Source: Cruorifilaria tuberocauda
Taxonomy: Eukaryota > Nematoda > Chromadorea > Rhabditida > Onchocercidae
NCBI GenBank assembly: GCA_013365365.1
Contig: JABVXU010000421.1
Location: 1-47,686 of the forward strand
Reading direction: 5' to 3'
Length of the DNA: 47,686 nt
The stretch's first letter is position 1. Each line of letters starts with the position of its first letter. A program made the position numbers and the translations under genes. This document shows, piece after piece, positions 11,744 to 24,400 of the stretch. The notes beneath the pieces were generated by a model. That model worked only from the letters and a program-made list of their open reading frames with translations. It searched no databases and was not told where the DNA came from.

Positions 11744-14700
11744 ATGTATGGAGAAATGTCATCCAAAAAAATATTTACAATCGATGGACTGATACGACTC
11801 GGATATTATACAATTTTCTTATGTATAACTATGGAATTTTTGGTTCTTTCACAGCTTGGCAATATGTTTTATATGATTTACGCAGGTATCAAATAATTCT
11901 CGTAATATAGTTTAAAATAAGTTTAATAATTCGATTTGAGCAACTCATCCGTCCTACTCTACTGCTTACTAAACAATTTATCGTATCTGTGAAATAATTA
12001 TAAATTAATATTAGCATATTAGTTATAAATTAGTTATGTACTAGTATTAGCATATTAATTATAAATTAATACAAAGAATCTATGCCATTCTTTCCTTACT
12101 AAACAACTTATCTAATTAGGAATTTCTGTTCTGTGAAATTAGTAATAAATCAATAGCAGGATATTAGTTATAAATTAGTTATATACAAAAATTATTAGCA
12201 TATTATTAGCATACAAAATTTTTTATGCCATTTTTTGAAATTCTTTCTTTTATTTCTGATATGAATTTTTCGCAATTATTATTTTGAATTTCGGTAATTT
12301 ATTTCGAAATTTAGGGGCAGCACCAATTATTAAAAGTTGTGGCTCATATAAATTTGACAAAACGATGGGTTCACCTGATATTTGTAAGCAAATTGATGAA
12401 TTGAATGAAAATGAAACATGTAAACCTGAATTGGAATACGATTTCAAATCGATGAATGTTGAGGTGTAGTAATTTCAATATAATAATTAATATAATAAAT
12501 TTGCTTTCGTAATTTACTTTTGTTTCTTTTTTGAAAGATACATTTGAATGAATGAATTGAAATTAGCAACAAAAAATGATATCATTTTAATAACAAATGC
12601 TTCTTTCATTTCAAAAATTTGTGTTATTTTTTTATTTTGGTTTTTTTCTTTTTGCAAATTAAATTTCATTTCTTTCTGTGAAATTTGAAACTTATGTGAC
12701 TTTTTATATAAAAAAACGATTTAAAAAGGAAAAAGTTTGATATTTTAAGATAAAAAATCAAAAAAGATGCTTGATGCTAGCAATTAATAAATTTTAAATT
12801 TACAGTTCGAATATATTTGTCATAGCGCGAAATACGTAAAGCATAGCATATCGATTCAAATGATCGGTGCTGTTATTGGATCACTTATCTTTGGACAGAT
12901 CAGCGATTTGCATGGAAGAAAATTGGTAAAACAGAAAAATCTATTTCTCTCCTTCTTTCCCTTCTCTTATTGAGAAATTAAAAAAATATTAATTAAATAA
13001 AAAACTTTAATATTAATTAAAACTAAGACTTTGCAGCATAATTTTCAAATTATATAATAAAATCAATTTTGATTAATTATTCGAAAAATACTATCAAAAA
13101 TTCGACGAATACATTTTCAATTGATACTTTTATGCATGATATATGTTAAAATGATAAGTTAATTATGTTATATTATAAATTTTGTAACTATTGATTTTTC
13201 TAAAAGTTAAATCAGAAACTAATCATTATTAGGTTTAAAATTAATTATTGTAACCATTTCAATAAATTTAGTAAGATTGATACATTTCTTGTTTTGATAA
13301 TATTTTTGTTTGATAACACTGATAACAGTGTTTGATAATCATTTCGTTTTCAGACATTATCATTTTGTGTTTTGGGATGTATTTTATTTGGATTTATATC
13401 ATCTTTTGCCCAAAATTTACTTACAGCTACCATTTATCGTACTATTATTGGATTTTTTAATGGTGGACAAATAGCGTGATGATTTTTCTTTCTGTTGCTT
13501 TTTACGTTACGTCACGCCACATCACGTTTCGTTACGCCAATGAATAATTTGCAAATTAATTTATTGCTAATTGCAAAAGAGAAAAAAGAAAGAATTTTTA
13601 ATAAACTTTTTTTTTGAGGAAGAGAAAGAAAATGTGATATTAGAAGTGAAATAACATTATGATAAAAATTACAATGGAATTAGAGTAATCGATAATTTAA
13701 TTTTATATATGTAATTTTATAATTAAATTTAAATTCTATTTTTCAGTGCTATGTTCGTATATGTGGTAGAAATGATACCAAAAAAAGATCGAATATGGAT
13801 AACAACACTTATTTCATTTTCCCCAAATGTGATTGTATTAGCTGTAATGGCATATTATAGTCAAGATTGGCGAACCTTATCAATTGTTATCAGTGCTTCA
13901 ACATCACCGGCTATTCTACTTTGCATGTCTGTTTGTTAATTTCTTTAAAAATTATTTACTCTATTACTCGAATGTCATATCTTATCGTATTATCATAGCA
14001 TAAATTATCAAAGTTCAATAATTTATATTAATCTCTAATATGATAATATGATAAAGTTGCAAAGTATCAGCGTGATAATTTGTCGAATGAACATTTTTTG
14101 ATGACTTATTTATTAAAATTCTGAAATATTTGTTGAAATTGTTTGATAATGTTATTGCAGATTTTGAAAATTAGTTATTCAAATGGGTAATTTTAATGAA
14201 GATAAAAAGATGATAATAAGAAAAAAAATAGAAGCAGGTTGAATTAATAGATGATCAAATTGAATTTGATAAAAGTTACTTCCTTAGACAGATTATCAAA
14301 GATGATTTAGAAAAAGCATTTACTCGGATATGATATCTTATGATATTATCGTATCGTAAATTATTTTGAAATATATGAGTCATTGAAGTTATCAGTGAAT
14401 GAAAAGTTACTTTACAGTTTATCATATGAATCACCACGTTGGTTGATTCAGAAAGGACGTATCGAAGAAGCACATCACGTGTTGAAGCAAATCACTCGTT
14501 GGAACGGTCGAAATGATATCACAAATGATATGATCGATGATGTTATCAATGCAGAAAAACAGGTTAATTCATGAGTTCATTTTCATTTCCCTAATAAAAA
14601 TAGGTTAAAGCTCGAAATATTTTGAAAAATTTAGCAATTTTATGAGAAACTTAAGAAAAAACATAAAGATTTTCTTTATCCATAATCACTGATCCATTTA

Positions 14701-16394
14701 ATTGTTGATAACATAGCTATCTTGAAATTCAAACATTTATCGTAATCAGTAAATCTTCTGATAACACACAGAAAAGGTTATATTATTCCTCTTTTATGCT
14801 ATTGCGATTGGCAGTTACTTATTCAAATAAGGAGAAAAACAGAAATAGTAAAATTTCATGCACAAAATAAACTTTAATTCTAATTTAGAAAGTTTGTTTC
14901 AGATTTTACGTGAAAATAGAAATCGAAAGAATTACTACATTTATCATTTATTTCATACACGTCAACTTACTACATATATTTTGGTTTTATCCTATAGTTT
15001 GTGAGTTCATTTATCGGAATTATTATCAATCATTGTAATCAAATCAGTAATCAAATATATATTAAAAATGTTAGAATGTTTTTAGTCTAAAATTTTAAAA
15101 TATCGATTTTCCCTTTCGTATTTTACTCAAATAAGTTCCATTATCATTTTTTTTTTCAATAAATATCACCGATATTCCTAGCATTGATTAATTTCGATAT
15201 ATTTTATAATAATAATTTCTATTTTTAAAAGATTTAAAAAGAAAGTTAAAAGACTTTTTTTTAAGCTTAGCGGCAAGTGTGATAAATTATGGTATGTTAT
15301 TCAGTATGGAAAAATTACCCGGTTCAATCTATATAAATAATATTTTACTCGGCTTAATAAGGTAATTAAACCATATTAACATTTTACTTGTTAAAGTTTA
15401 TAGCTATAAAAAGGACCGTTCCAGTATTTCACTAATATTTTTCAATTTATAAATTTTCAATTGCGAAATATATGAGATTAAGAAATTCTTTTAAAAAACT
15501 GAATTAAGAAAAAAAATTTCTAATAATAATAATGATAATAAATTATGAATACGTATCATTGATCGGTGACGATAATCATGATAACCATGATAATCATGAT
15601 AACGTGTTACAGATATGCTGTAAATATTGCTTCAGCGTTTACTGATTACACGCAACCATGGTTTGGACGAAGAGTTACTCATACAATTCTATTAGCATTA
15701 ACATCAATTGGATTTATTATTCATTTTATTATTATTTGTTCCGGTTAATTAATTTTAATACTCCAATTAAGTTAATTATAATTAGATTAATTATTTGAAA
15801 AATTTTTTTGTTTGAGAAAAACTGTTAATAAAATTAAATTTTCCTTTATTATTGAGAAAAATACTTCGATTGATTAGCGTGAAATGTTCGATTTATCCTT
15901 TTATCGAATCATTGTTATCAACACTTTTATCATTCCTTTGATTTCCTCCTTGCTTATTTCAGGACTTAGCATTGAGCTAGAAATTATTTCACGGATTGCA
16001 ATACTGGTTGCATTTGCAATGATGAGTCAAATTTATATAATAACCGGTATGTCCGGAAATGAACTATTTCCGACATCATTACGCAGTATGTCCTTTTCAT
16101 TCCTACAAGTTATCGGTCGTATTGGTGTTGTTCTCTCACCTCAATTATTTTTTCTGGTAAGTAAGCTTTAATTAAATATATGTAATTATCCCTTAATTAT
16201 ATCCTCTATATATTTGAACTAATTTTCAATTTATAGACTGACTTTTGGACATTTTATAGGCTGACTTTTGGACACCTGCGCCTTTTGTGGTATTGATTCT
16301 ATTAGCATTATCCGATATGTTGCTATATCTTCTTTTCATTCCGGAGACAAAGGGTCAACCGCTTCCTGAACGGTTATCAAGTTCGAATCATTAG
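11744..16394 (+). CDS. SLC22-type organic ion transporter (major facilitator superfamily), eleven exons
   Basis: Twelve-helix carrier of organic cations, anions or zwitterions at the plasma membrane, by family. Exons: 11744-11885, 12315-12463, 12806-12925, 13354-13475, 13747-13926, 14418-14562, 14903-15000, 15266-15361, 15613-15743, 15963-16156, 16260-16394. All junctions keep phase; the product is 503 aa. TM1 lies near residues 21-48 (ending MIYAGAAP). A short, Cys-containing outer loop with an NET sequon follows. The MFS loop-2 signature GQISDLHGRK is at 127-136, the SLC22 hallmark ESPRWL at 242-247 and PETKG at 487-491. The outer loop is shorter than in human OCTs. The long unspliced frame over exon 1 is not the coding one; the true frame starts at MYGEMSSKK. 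Substrate unknown. The gene converges on the RdRP gene. Confidence 0.94.
16230..16275 (+). repeat. 23-bp tandem duplication spanning the last splice acceptor of the transporter
   Basis: TTTATAG(A/G)CTGACTTTTGGACA occurs twice in direct succession, at 16230 and 16253, exactly 23 bp apart. Each copy carries a TTTATAG acceptor. The second copy (acceptor ending 16259) gives the in-frame final exon with PETKG. The first (ending 16236) would add 23 nt, shift the frame and stop soon after. Confidence 0.93.
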
Positions 16395-18460
16395 AATTCT
16401 CTTCTGAGCAAGTGATATTGATTCATGGTATTGAGATTGTAAACTTAAATCTTTAAATATCAATTCGAATATTTCATTACATTCAAAATTATTTCGAACC
16501 GATTCAACCGGCAGACATTTTTCTAATAGACCAAAGATTAACTACATAATTATAATGAATAAATTCAAAACGATCAGAATTCCAATACACTTTTTCAAAT
16601 CATAGAAATAGTAGAAAATTGAAAAATAAATTTGATTTGAAATGAGATGTAACGGATACATTGTATAATATGCATGATCGTATCATTCTGTTGTGACAGT
16701 TGGAAGAAATGGTATTTACGTGAAAAAAGATTGTCATGATTGACGTGATAAATTATGCATTCCTGTAAGCGTATACCGAATAATTTTTGAGACGCCACGA
16801 GCTGAAACCATTTTGCTCAAATACTTAGCTTTCAATACTTACGTATTTCATATTGAAAAATACTTCTGAAGTGATTCGCATAATTTCACTTTTAAAACCA
16901 TAATTTTCATATCTTCAACTGAACTGAAATGGAAAAATCAATGGGAATCCATCAATTTATGGACATTAAATTTCAGTACATTTTGAATTGTGAAGAATGA
17001 TAAAAATCATGTATAGGAAAGCGATTTTGAAAACAAAATAAAATAAAAACAATATGACATGAAAAATAAATTTTAAAAGTGAAGTACAAAAAAGAAACAA
17101 TGAGAAGTAAATGAATTTCACATCTGCACTAAAAATATTATAAAAGATAAAAAATTATCATTCCTACAATTTGTTTTGAAAGAACAAGAATGACGTTTGA
17201 ATGATGGAAGATAATTATTCAAAAAAAAAAAAAACGAAATTGCACTGTAGAGAAGCATGGAACAATTAAGTCATCCACAATTCATCCGAAACTTTTTGTT
17301 CTTAATATATTTTCAGACTGAATGTAAAATTAAATCTATAAAAACCATTTGGAAAATTGCACATGTAAATGGAAAGACTAAACAAAGATCATCGTAACCT
17401 AAAAAAGATATGTATTATTGATCATTTAAAATACATCTGCATCAATAAATCTCGATATTACTTTATAAATAACAACAAATAAAAAACTTAGATATTTGTA
17501 CGAAAAATTGAAAAAAAATTCCATTATAAAGTAGAAATAATTCAAAAAGCAATCAGCTCATTTATCATGATTATAACTCAACAAAGCGTTATAAGTTTTA
17601 AAAAAATTTATGGAAAATTTTTTCCCTTTCTCCTTCTCATTTGTTCATTTAAGCGTATAAACAAATAACAAGAGCTTAAGTAATTCTGTTATATTACAAA
17701 GACTATCTAATATGAAGTAATTAAAACAAATAGCAATAAGCGAAAGTTCTAATCATTTCGCTAAAACGGAATGCTAATTTAAAATTATGTATTTAGAAAT
17801 TAATAATTCAAATGATTTCATTTTTTCATAAAATTACAATTTCATGACTTCAACCAACTTACCTAGAAATTATTCCCTAAATACATAATCTTTGCATTAA
17901 GTCATGCAAAAGTTCATAAAATAGGTAAGAAAATATATAATAAAATAAAAAAGTTCATTTCCTCTTCTAACTCATTTTGAAACATAATTAAAATAAAAAT
18001 TGATAATAACATTGCTTGATCACAGGAAAGTGAAAACAATATCGAATCATTACTTCACATAAATGGCAGGAAATAATATTCTCTACTCTGAACAATTAAA
18101 TAGAAAAATATTGCAATTTTCTCCGTATTGCCTTGATACTAACATGAATCAGCCATCAGGTGTAAGTGCTAAGTGTGAATAAAACAACACGTTTAGGGCA
18201 GATTCCAAGAAATAAATCTTAAAAATTGTTCATGATCCTAAATCATATCAGGAAAACACAAGAAATTAAATCGAAATTTATAAGTTTTCTAAAACGAGAT
18301 AACAATAATATTGAATCGTAATGTAAAAATTACCTTATTTACGATTTAACTAACTCACATTAACTCATAATTAAAATCATTAATATCTCTGAAATGAAAA
18401 GAAATATATATCGTATAGAAGTACTTTGCTTATGGATTTCAATAATTATCCATAAATCGA
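16395..18460. other. intergenic spacer between convergent transporter and RdRP genes
   Basis: About 2 kb containing the 3' UTRs of both genes. On the plus strand AATAAA at 16558-16563, 164 bp after the transporter stop, is a plausible poly(A) signal. I see no further exon; the open frame near 16595 on the minus strand has no family features. Confidence 0.6.
16558..16563 (+). terminator. candidate poly(A) signal of the SLC22-like gene
   Basis: Exact AATAAA lying 164 nt after the TAG stop at 16392-16394. Position and sequence fit a nematode polyadenylation signal; not otherwise verifiable here. Confidence 0.4.
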
Positions 18461-21400
18461 CTAATCCAGTTTTTCGAGTCGTTCCACGATGATACGACTA
18501 ACAATATCACTGTTTGCTTTGTAATTTGCAAGCGAATTTATAGATGGTCGTACTGAAAGCAAATCACGCAAACGATGCAATGATTCCAGTGTACCAACAG
18601 CCGAAACAATAACACGATCTGAAAATTTACATAACTCATTTGAAAGCAACTAAATGCATATAATGAAGAAAAGTGAGAACCAAAAATAATCCATGAAAAC
18701 TCAGAAAATAAGCAAATCAATAAATGAGGTAAGGCATTAATTCAATAAATAAACACGATTAATTGCAATTTTCAGATAAACTGACCTTTTTTCCTATGTA
18801 CAACTTGTCTCATATGCAAATATTTCACACCGGAATGCTTATACACTTTTTCACGAAATTTACCTAAATGCGCTGGTGATTCAACAGGTAATTCGATCAT
18901 AAATGGTTCGACTTCCATTATTCCAAACTGAAACGAAAAGATTTTATATAATATCATAATTTAAGAATATCAAGCACCACAAAATTATCCCATGAAGCAA
19001 TCATTATTTTTGCAAAAATGAAATAATGTTCGATAAAATTAATCAGTAGATCGACTTACAATTTTATGATTGATTGAATCATTATTTTCGTATTCTGTGC
19101 CAGTCAATGTTATCTGATCAAATTTTCCCGTCAAAGCTATACTAAAAAAAGTCTTCAAAGCAGCCTGAAAACAAAAAATATTGTAGAATATAAGAACGAT
19201 AAATCATATCGCACGATGTGATATTTTATAAAATTTCAAATAAGAATTATTATTTGCAAAACTGAAAAAAAAAATAAACAGGAAAATTTTAATTGACAGA
19301 AATATTCCGCAAATAATGGCTATACTCCTTGCGTAGTATGATAACGATAGTATCGAAAGAAACGAATTGCAATGATTATTATTTTGGTATTGATAAAATC
19401 AGTACTTCATTCAGCTTTATCCACTGTCCTCGTATTAACAACGAAAAATATCCAATATTCCGGAAGCTCAGCATTTTTACTGTTCGCATAGTACGTGAAC
19501 TAAGAAATTTGAAGAATTTTAACAAGCATGTACCAATACCACCAACAAGAGTGTGTAAATCGGATGTCAAATAAGAATTTTTGTCAGTAATTTCTTTTGT
19601 CTGAAAATTGATGGTAATTATTTATTGGAGAAATTCAAAAAATGAACAAATGCTATAAAGCATCAGATAAAAGTTTTCGAAACTGAGAATTTTTAATCTT
19701 GTTAAAATTGGATTTCACTTCACCTCCTCCAAAAATTGTACTTGCAAGGTATTTTTGCCATAGGCATAATATCCAAGGCCAAATTGTATGAACAAAAGAC
19801 AAATATGAACAGCTTTTAGTCGTTCCTTTAATAATCCATGAAATGTAGCCCATTTAATAAGAATATAAAATAAATCTTCAAGACCTGCATATGTTTGTTC
19901 ACATTATTTATATGGGACAAAACAATCAAAAAATAAGAGATTTCATCTTCTTTATTTTCTTTGAAATCTGCAGGTTTTCTTTTTTTCAATTTCGTAAAAT
20001 GATGATCCCTACCGGAAATTTTAAATTTTTTCATAAATTTGACTTATTTTCTAATGTAGTTTCAAATTTAATTCCTTGTGATATAATGATATTAAATATA
20101 CCCTTATAACGATTACAGTATGGTCCAAAAACACATGCAGCTTGTTTTGTTTTCATTAAGCATGACATAATCGATTTCATATCATCGGCATTTGCTATAC
20201 AGTAGTTCTTGATAAACTGCAAGTTTCTTTCAATTAAAAAAAATTTTTCACATTTCTCGCAAAAACAAGTCACAAACTTTTGAATTAGTCAAGAAGGTTT
20301 AAATTTGACAATTGTAGAACTTGTTAAATAACCTCAGATGCACTTTCACTCAAAGGATCCAATGATTGCACAATTGAATTGCCACGTACCAATCTTACTT
20401 CTTGTTTGACCTGACATAAGATATCCCAAACAAGCCAACCAAATGATAAAATCCGATAAGATGTATCTATCGATGCACTCCCTATTATATTAACATATAC
20501 TGATAAAAACGCTAAATATTAATAATAGTTGTTATCAGAATAATAATCATAGTTAACGATAATGCGTTAATACGTTAATATGATAGCATAATAACCATAA
20601 TAGTTAATAATCTTTATTACAATTAATGCAAATAACATAAGTGGGCACTATTATAATAATAAAGTAATTAAATCCAATTAACAACTTGAAAATGTCAACT
20701 GTCTAAGCTATTTCAAACTCAGCTAGTAATTATATTGTTATTTGATAGTTTAAATTAATCTAGTAAAACTATAAAATTACAAAATCTAGCCATATAAATC
20801 TTATTATATAAACTATTATTGTCGTCCTACTGTAATTTGTTAAAGATTGCAGTATTTCAAACGTATTGGGAAAGTATTTCATTTTATCTAATAAGCATCC
20901 AAGCAGTGAAATTCCACACTGGTGACATCAAACAAAAAAAGGACATAGAACTTACGATAACAAACGATGTAATATGCTGATGCTTTTCGTTTCATATCTA
21001 AGGATGGATAAATGCAAATACGTCGTTCCTGTGCATTACCATTTTGATTATCTTCATGATCTGGTAATGTATTTTCCAAAAATCCACCAAATTCATCAAA
21101 GAAACGACAACGATAGCTAGATTTAAAATGAAAAAAATTGAAACAATTAAAGAACATAATTAGAATAACTGTTATTGATCCTTAAACTAATTGGAATTTA
21201 AAAAGTTTACTTATCAAAATATTTCCAAATTATTACTTAAGCAGCAATCATTCGACTATTATAATGGTTTATTCCAATTTCTTCAAAAATTGTAAATTTT
21301 AAAACATATAAAAACCTAAAAAAAATTCGAATTAAAAAATTACGCTCTAAAAACAGCAGAAACTTTTTTCTCAATTATATGATTTGTATTATAGAAAGAC

Positions 21401-24400
21401 ATGTCATCCGTATCACGATCACTGATTCGATTTCGCATAACACTAATAAACCCGGAAAATAATTGTCCTTCATCTTCAATTCCATAATTTTCCATTATTG
21501 ACTGCAACTGTTACTTGCATTAAAATTACCAAACGTTACATAAATAATGATATACAATTTATATCAGGCGTATTTTAACCATAAACATATACCACTAGGA
21601 AGTCAATATAAATAAAGCTTATGAGAAAAATATTTCTATTGATAATTCACATTAATTCCAACCCTAATATATGCATAATAGGAATCAAGCTCAGTTTGAG
21701 CGATATTTTCGTACTGCTCCCAACCAGCATACTCTAAATCTGGATCCAATGCTATCTGTGCGCTTCCTTCCACAGCAGATATGAAATTCAAAGCATCATC
21801 TAGAAGTCTAATACGTCTGCAAAATCCGTATATTAAGAAATTTTTTTATATTTCCTTAGTAACAACCATAAGTCTACATAAAATTCCTGCAATTTATTGA
21901 TAACGAAAACTTACAAATGTGTTTAAAATAATTAAATACAAAGGATTAGAAATCAATCTTTGAATTCATTTACTTTAAACGTATTTTTAAAAGTAAATAA
22001 GTTTTATTAGTTATTAGACAAACCTATATAACTGTCCAACTAAACGCGATGAAATGTAACTCGGTTCGTGATTTTTACACATGAAATCAGGCCAATGCTC
22101 GGCCCTTTCCGGAGGAAGCATATTTCCATCTTTACCTAATGTCCATTTTCTTGTTAGCGGAGCAGGTGCATCACCTGTTTTCGGAAAATCAACAGCTTTC
22201 GAATGCTTTTTTGCTATATTAATACAAACCTACAAGGAAAACGATCATGGCATTTTAATTTCATCTATATATATATATTGCATGTCAAAACTTAACTTTA
22301 TGATTCAAATTGTTCAATTATCAAATTCCCATAAAAACATTTCTATGATCCAAAAAGAAGTTACGATGGAAAAAAATTGTACAAAATAGAGAAAAGTTAG
22401 GACAAAAATAATTATAATTAGCGAATAAGTAGTTTCGTTAAGCACTGAAAAATAATAATCTTATGAAACAAATGATTCTACCGCTCCTTAATTTATTTAC
22501 ATAAATAAGAAATAGGTCGAATTTCAGATCGATTTGTACCTCACTTGTGATGCCATAAAGGTCAGCATTAACTAAGAAAGCATTCGAAATTGAACCAATT
22601 GAATCTTGCTTGATATAATTAACGAAGAACTTCCGCATTTCTAAATCCTTGAAAGAAAAATCTTTAAGCAAATCTTTTGGAATTACAGATTCATTAACAG
22701 ATAGAAATCATTATTTTCGACGAAAATTGTAAATGCTAACTAATAAGGGTAAATTATTTCATGATTAATCGAATATCAATAAAATAGACAAACCACTTGT
22801 TCTTCGCCAACGATTTTATTGTCTGACACATTTTTTGTAAAATCTAATGGTGTTTCGTTGTATTCAAACATCAGTTTCGGATCCCATATTACCGAATACT
22901 CATCACCATCTAAGTCTGAACCTAAATTGTCATAACTATTTTCGTGAAATCAAACTTATTATTTACAAAACTTATCATTTTCAACTATCATCGAAATAAA
23001 GTGATATCACAAAGGCCTACGGTTTTTTTAATTATTGAATTAAAACAACAAACCAGCCATCTCATCCGGATGAGGTCTTGGCCCATGTTGCGGAAAAACG
23101 ACAACGTCTACTAAATGATGCAATTCAAGGATATCGACTGCTTCAAATATCCGTACATCGCCAGCAACAATACAAGGGTTTTTTGTTATCATCACTTTAC
23201 CTGAGAAAAGTAACAATGCAAAAAAATAACTAAAATGCAATATTTTTCATTTATGAATATCTTTTATCCATGAATGGAATTTCTAAACGTAGTAGTCATA
23301 TTTACCGGTTAAGATAACTTTTGCAGCAGATTCGGATGGTGTTTTAAGCCAAATGTTCCTGGTGTACTGCACAAAAACTTGACCCCATTGTAACTGGCCC
23401 GTTTCGTCCATTACACCGAACATCGAACGTCCAAAATAAGACGGTATTTGAATTTGTACTTTAGCGGTTAGTTTTCCTAAAATAATGTCAAAATTCCAAA
23501 GATTCATTCAGATACAGCAAATGATTTTAAAATTTTCAACTAATTTAATGGACATACTTAAAGTACATTTGATATTTGCTCTCAGTAAGCTTCGAAAAAA
23601 CGGTTCTTGAGTTAAGACAAAACCACGTGCAAGTGTTAGACGTGAAACGTTGACACGCGATGGTAATTCACTAAGTCTTTCACGACATCTGAAAAGAAGT
23701 AAAAAAGAAAATTTTTCACACCACTGTTACACCAATGTCAAATCTTCAGTTCGACAAATTAATAGGAGAGATGGAAATAACTGTTTGCGCCTTTTGCTAG
23801 CAACAAACTTCGACCATTTTTTGTCCTAAAGCTAATCATGCAAATGAATAATACCAACAAACTTTTCTTCGCTCATTAACATATCAGCTAATTGTTTCAT
23901 TTGCATGTCCAATAAGTCATGTATACGTTTTCTAATTCGCTCATGTACGGAAAAACCTTGCATCCCACTAACCTGAAGAAACAGAGTGATATTTTTTCCA
24001 TAGTATTTTATTAACACAATATGTAATGTTAATTGTTACTAGCAAAACAACATAAATCTTCTGTACAAAAAAGTGCTTCAATGGCTTTGTAATTAATCTA
24101 AATTGATATCTGGAAGTTATTTCCCATTGTTCTTTAGAATGAATATCTTTTTATCAAGCAAAATATTTTTCTTTCAATATTTTTAACACAAGTAATACAA
24201 TAGCACAATCTTGCATCATTATTAGTGATCCAAACCATAATTTTTTTTTATTAATTATGGATAGAATGCTTGAATATTTGTTTTGAATATTTAATAATCT
24301 GTTTTATCGTTAATAATAGTTTAGAGAATATTCAAATTCAATTATATAGTTATTGGATACATTTCATCTAAGTATTAAAAGATTTATTTTGCCTGATTAT

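Noticed and set aside
12250..12447. Minus-strand frame antisense to transporter exon 2
   Set aside because: Shadow of the plus-strand exon, which has correct splice sites and family similarity.
22081..22389. 102-aa plus-strand frame with apparent Ser/Gly richness
   Set aside because: Antisense to RdRP exon 23, which carries the conserved AVDFPKTG segment.
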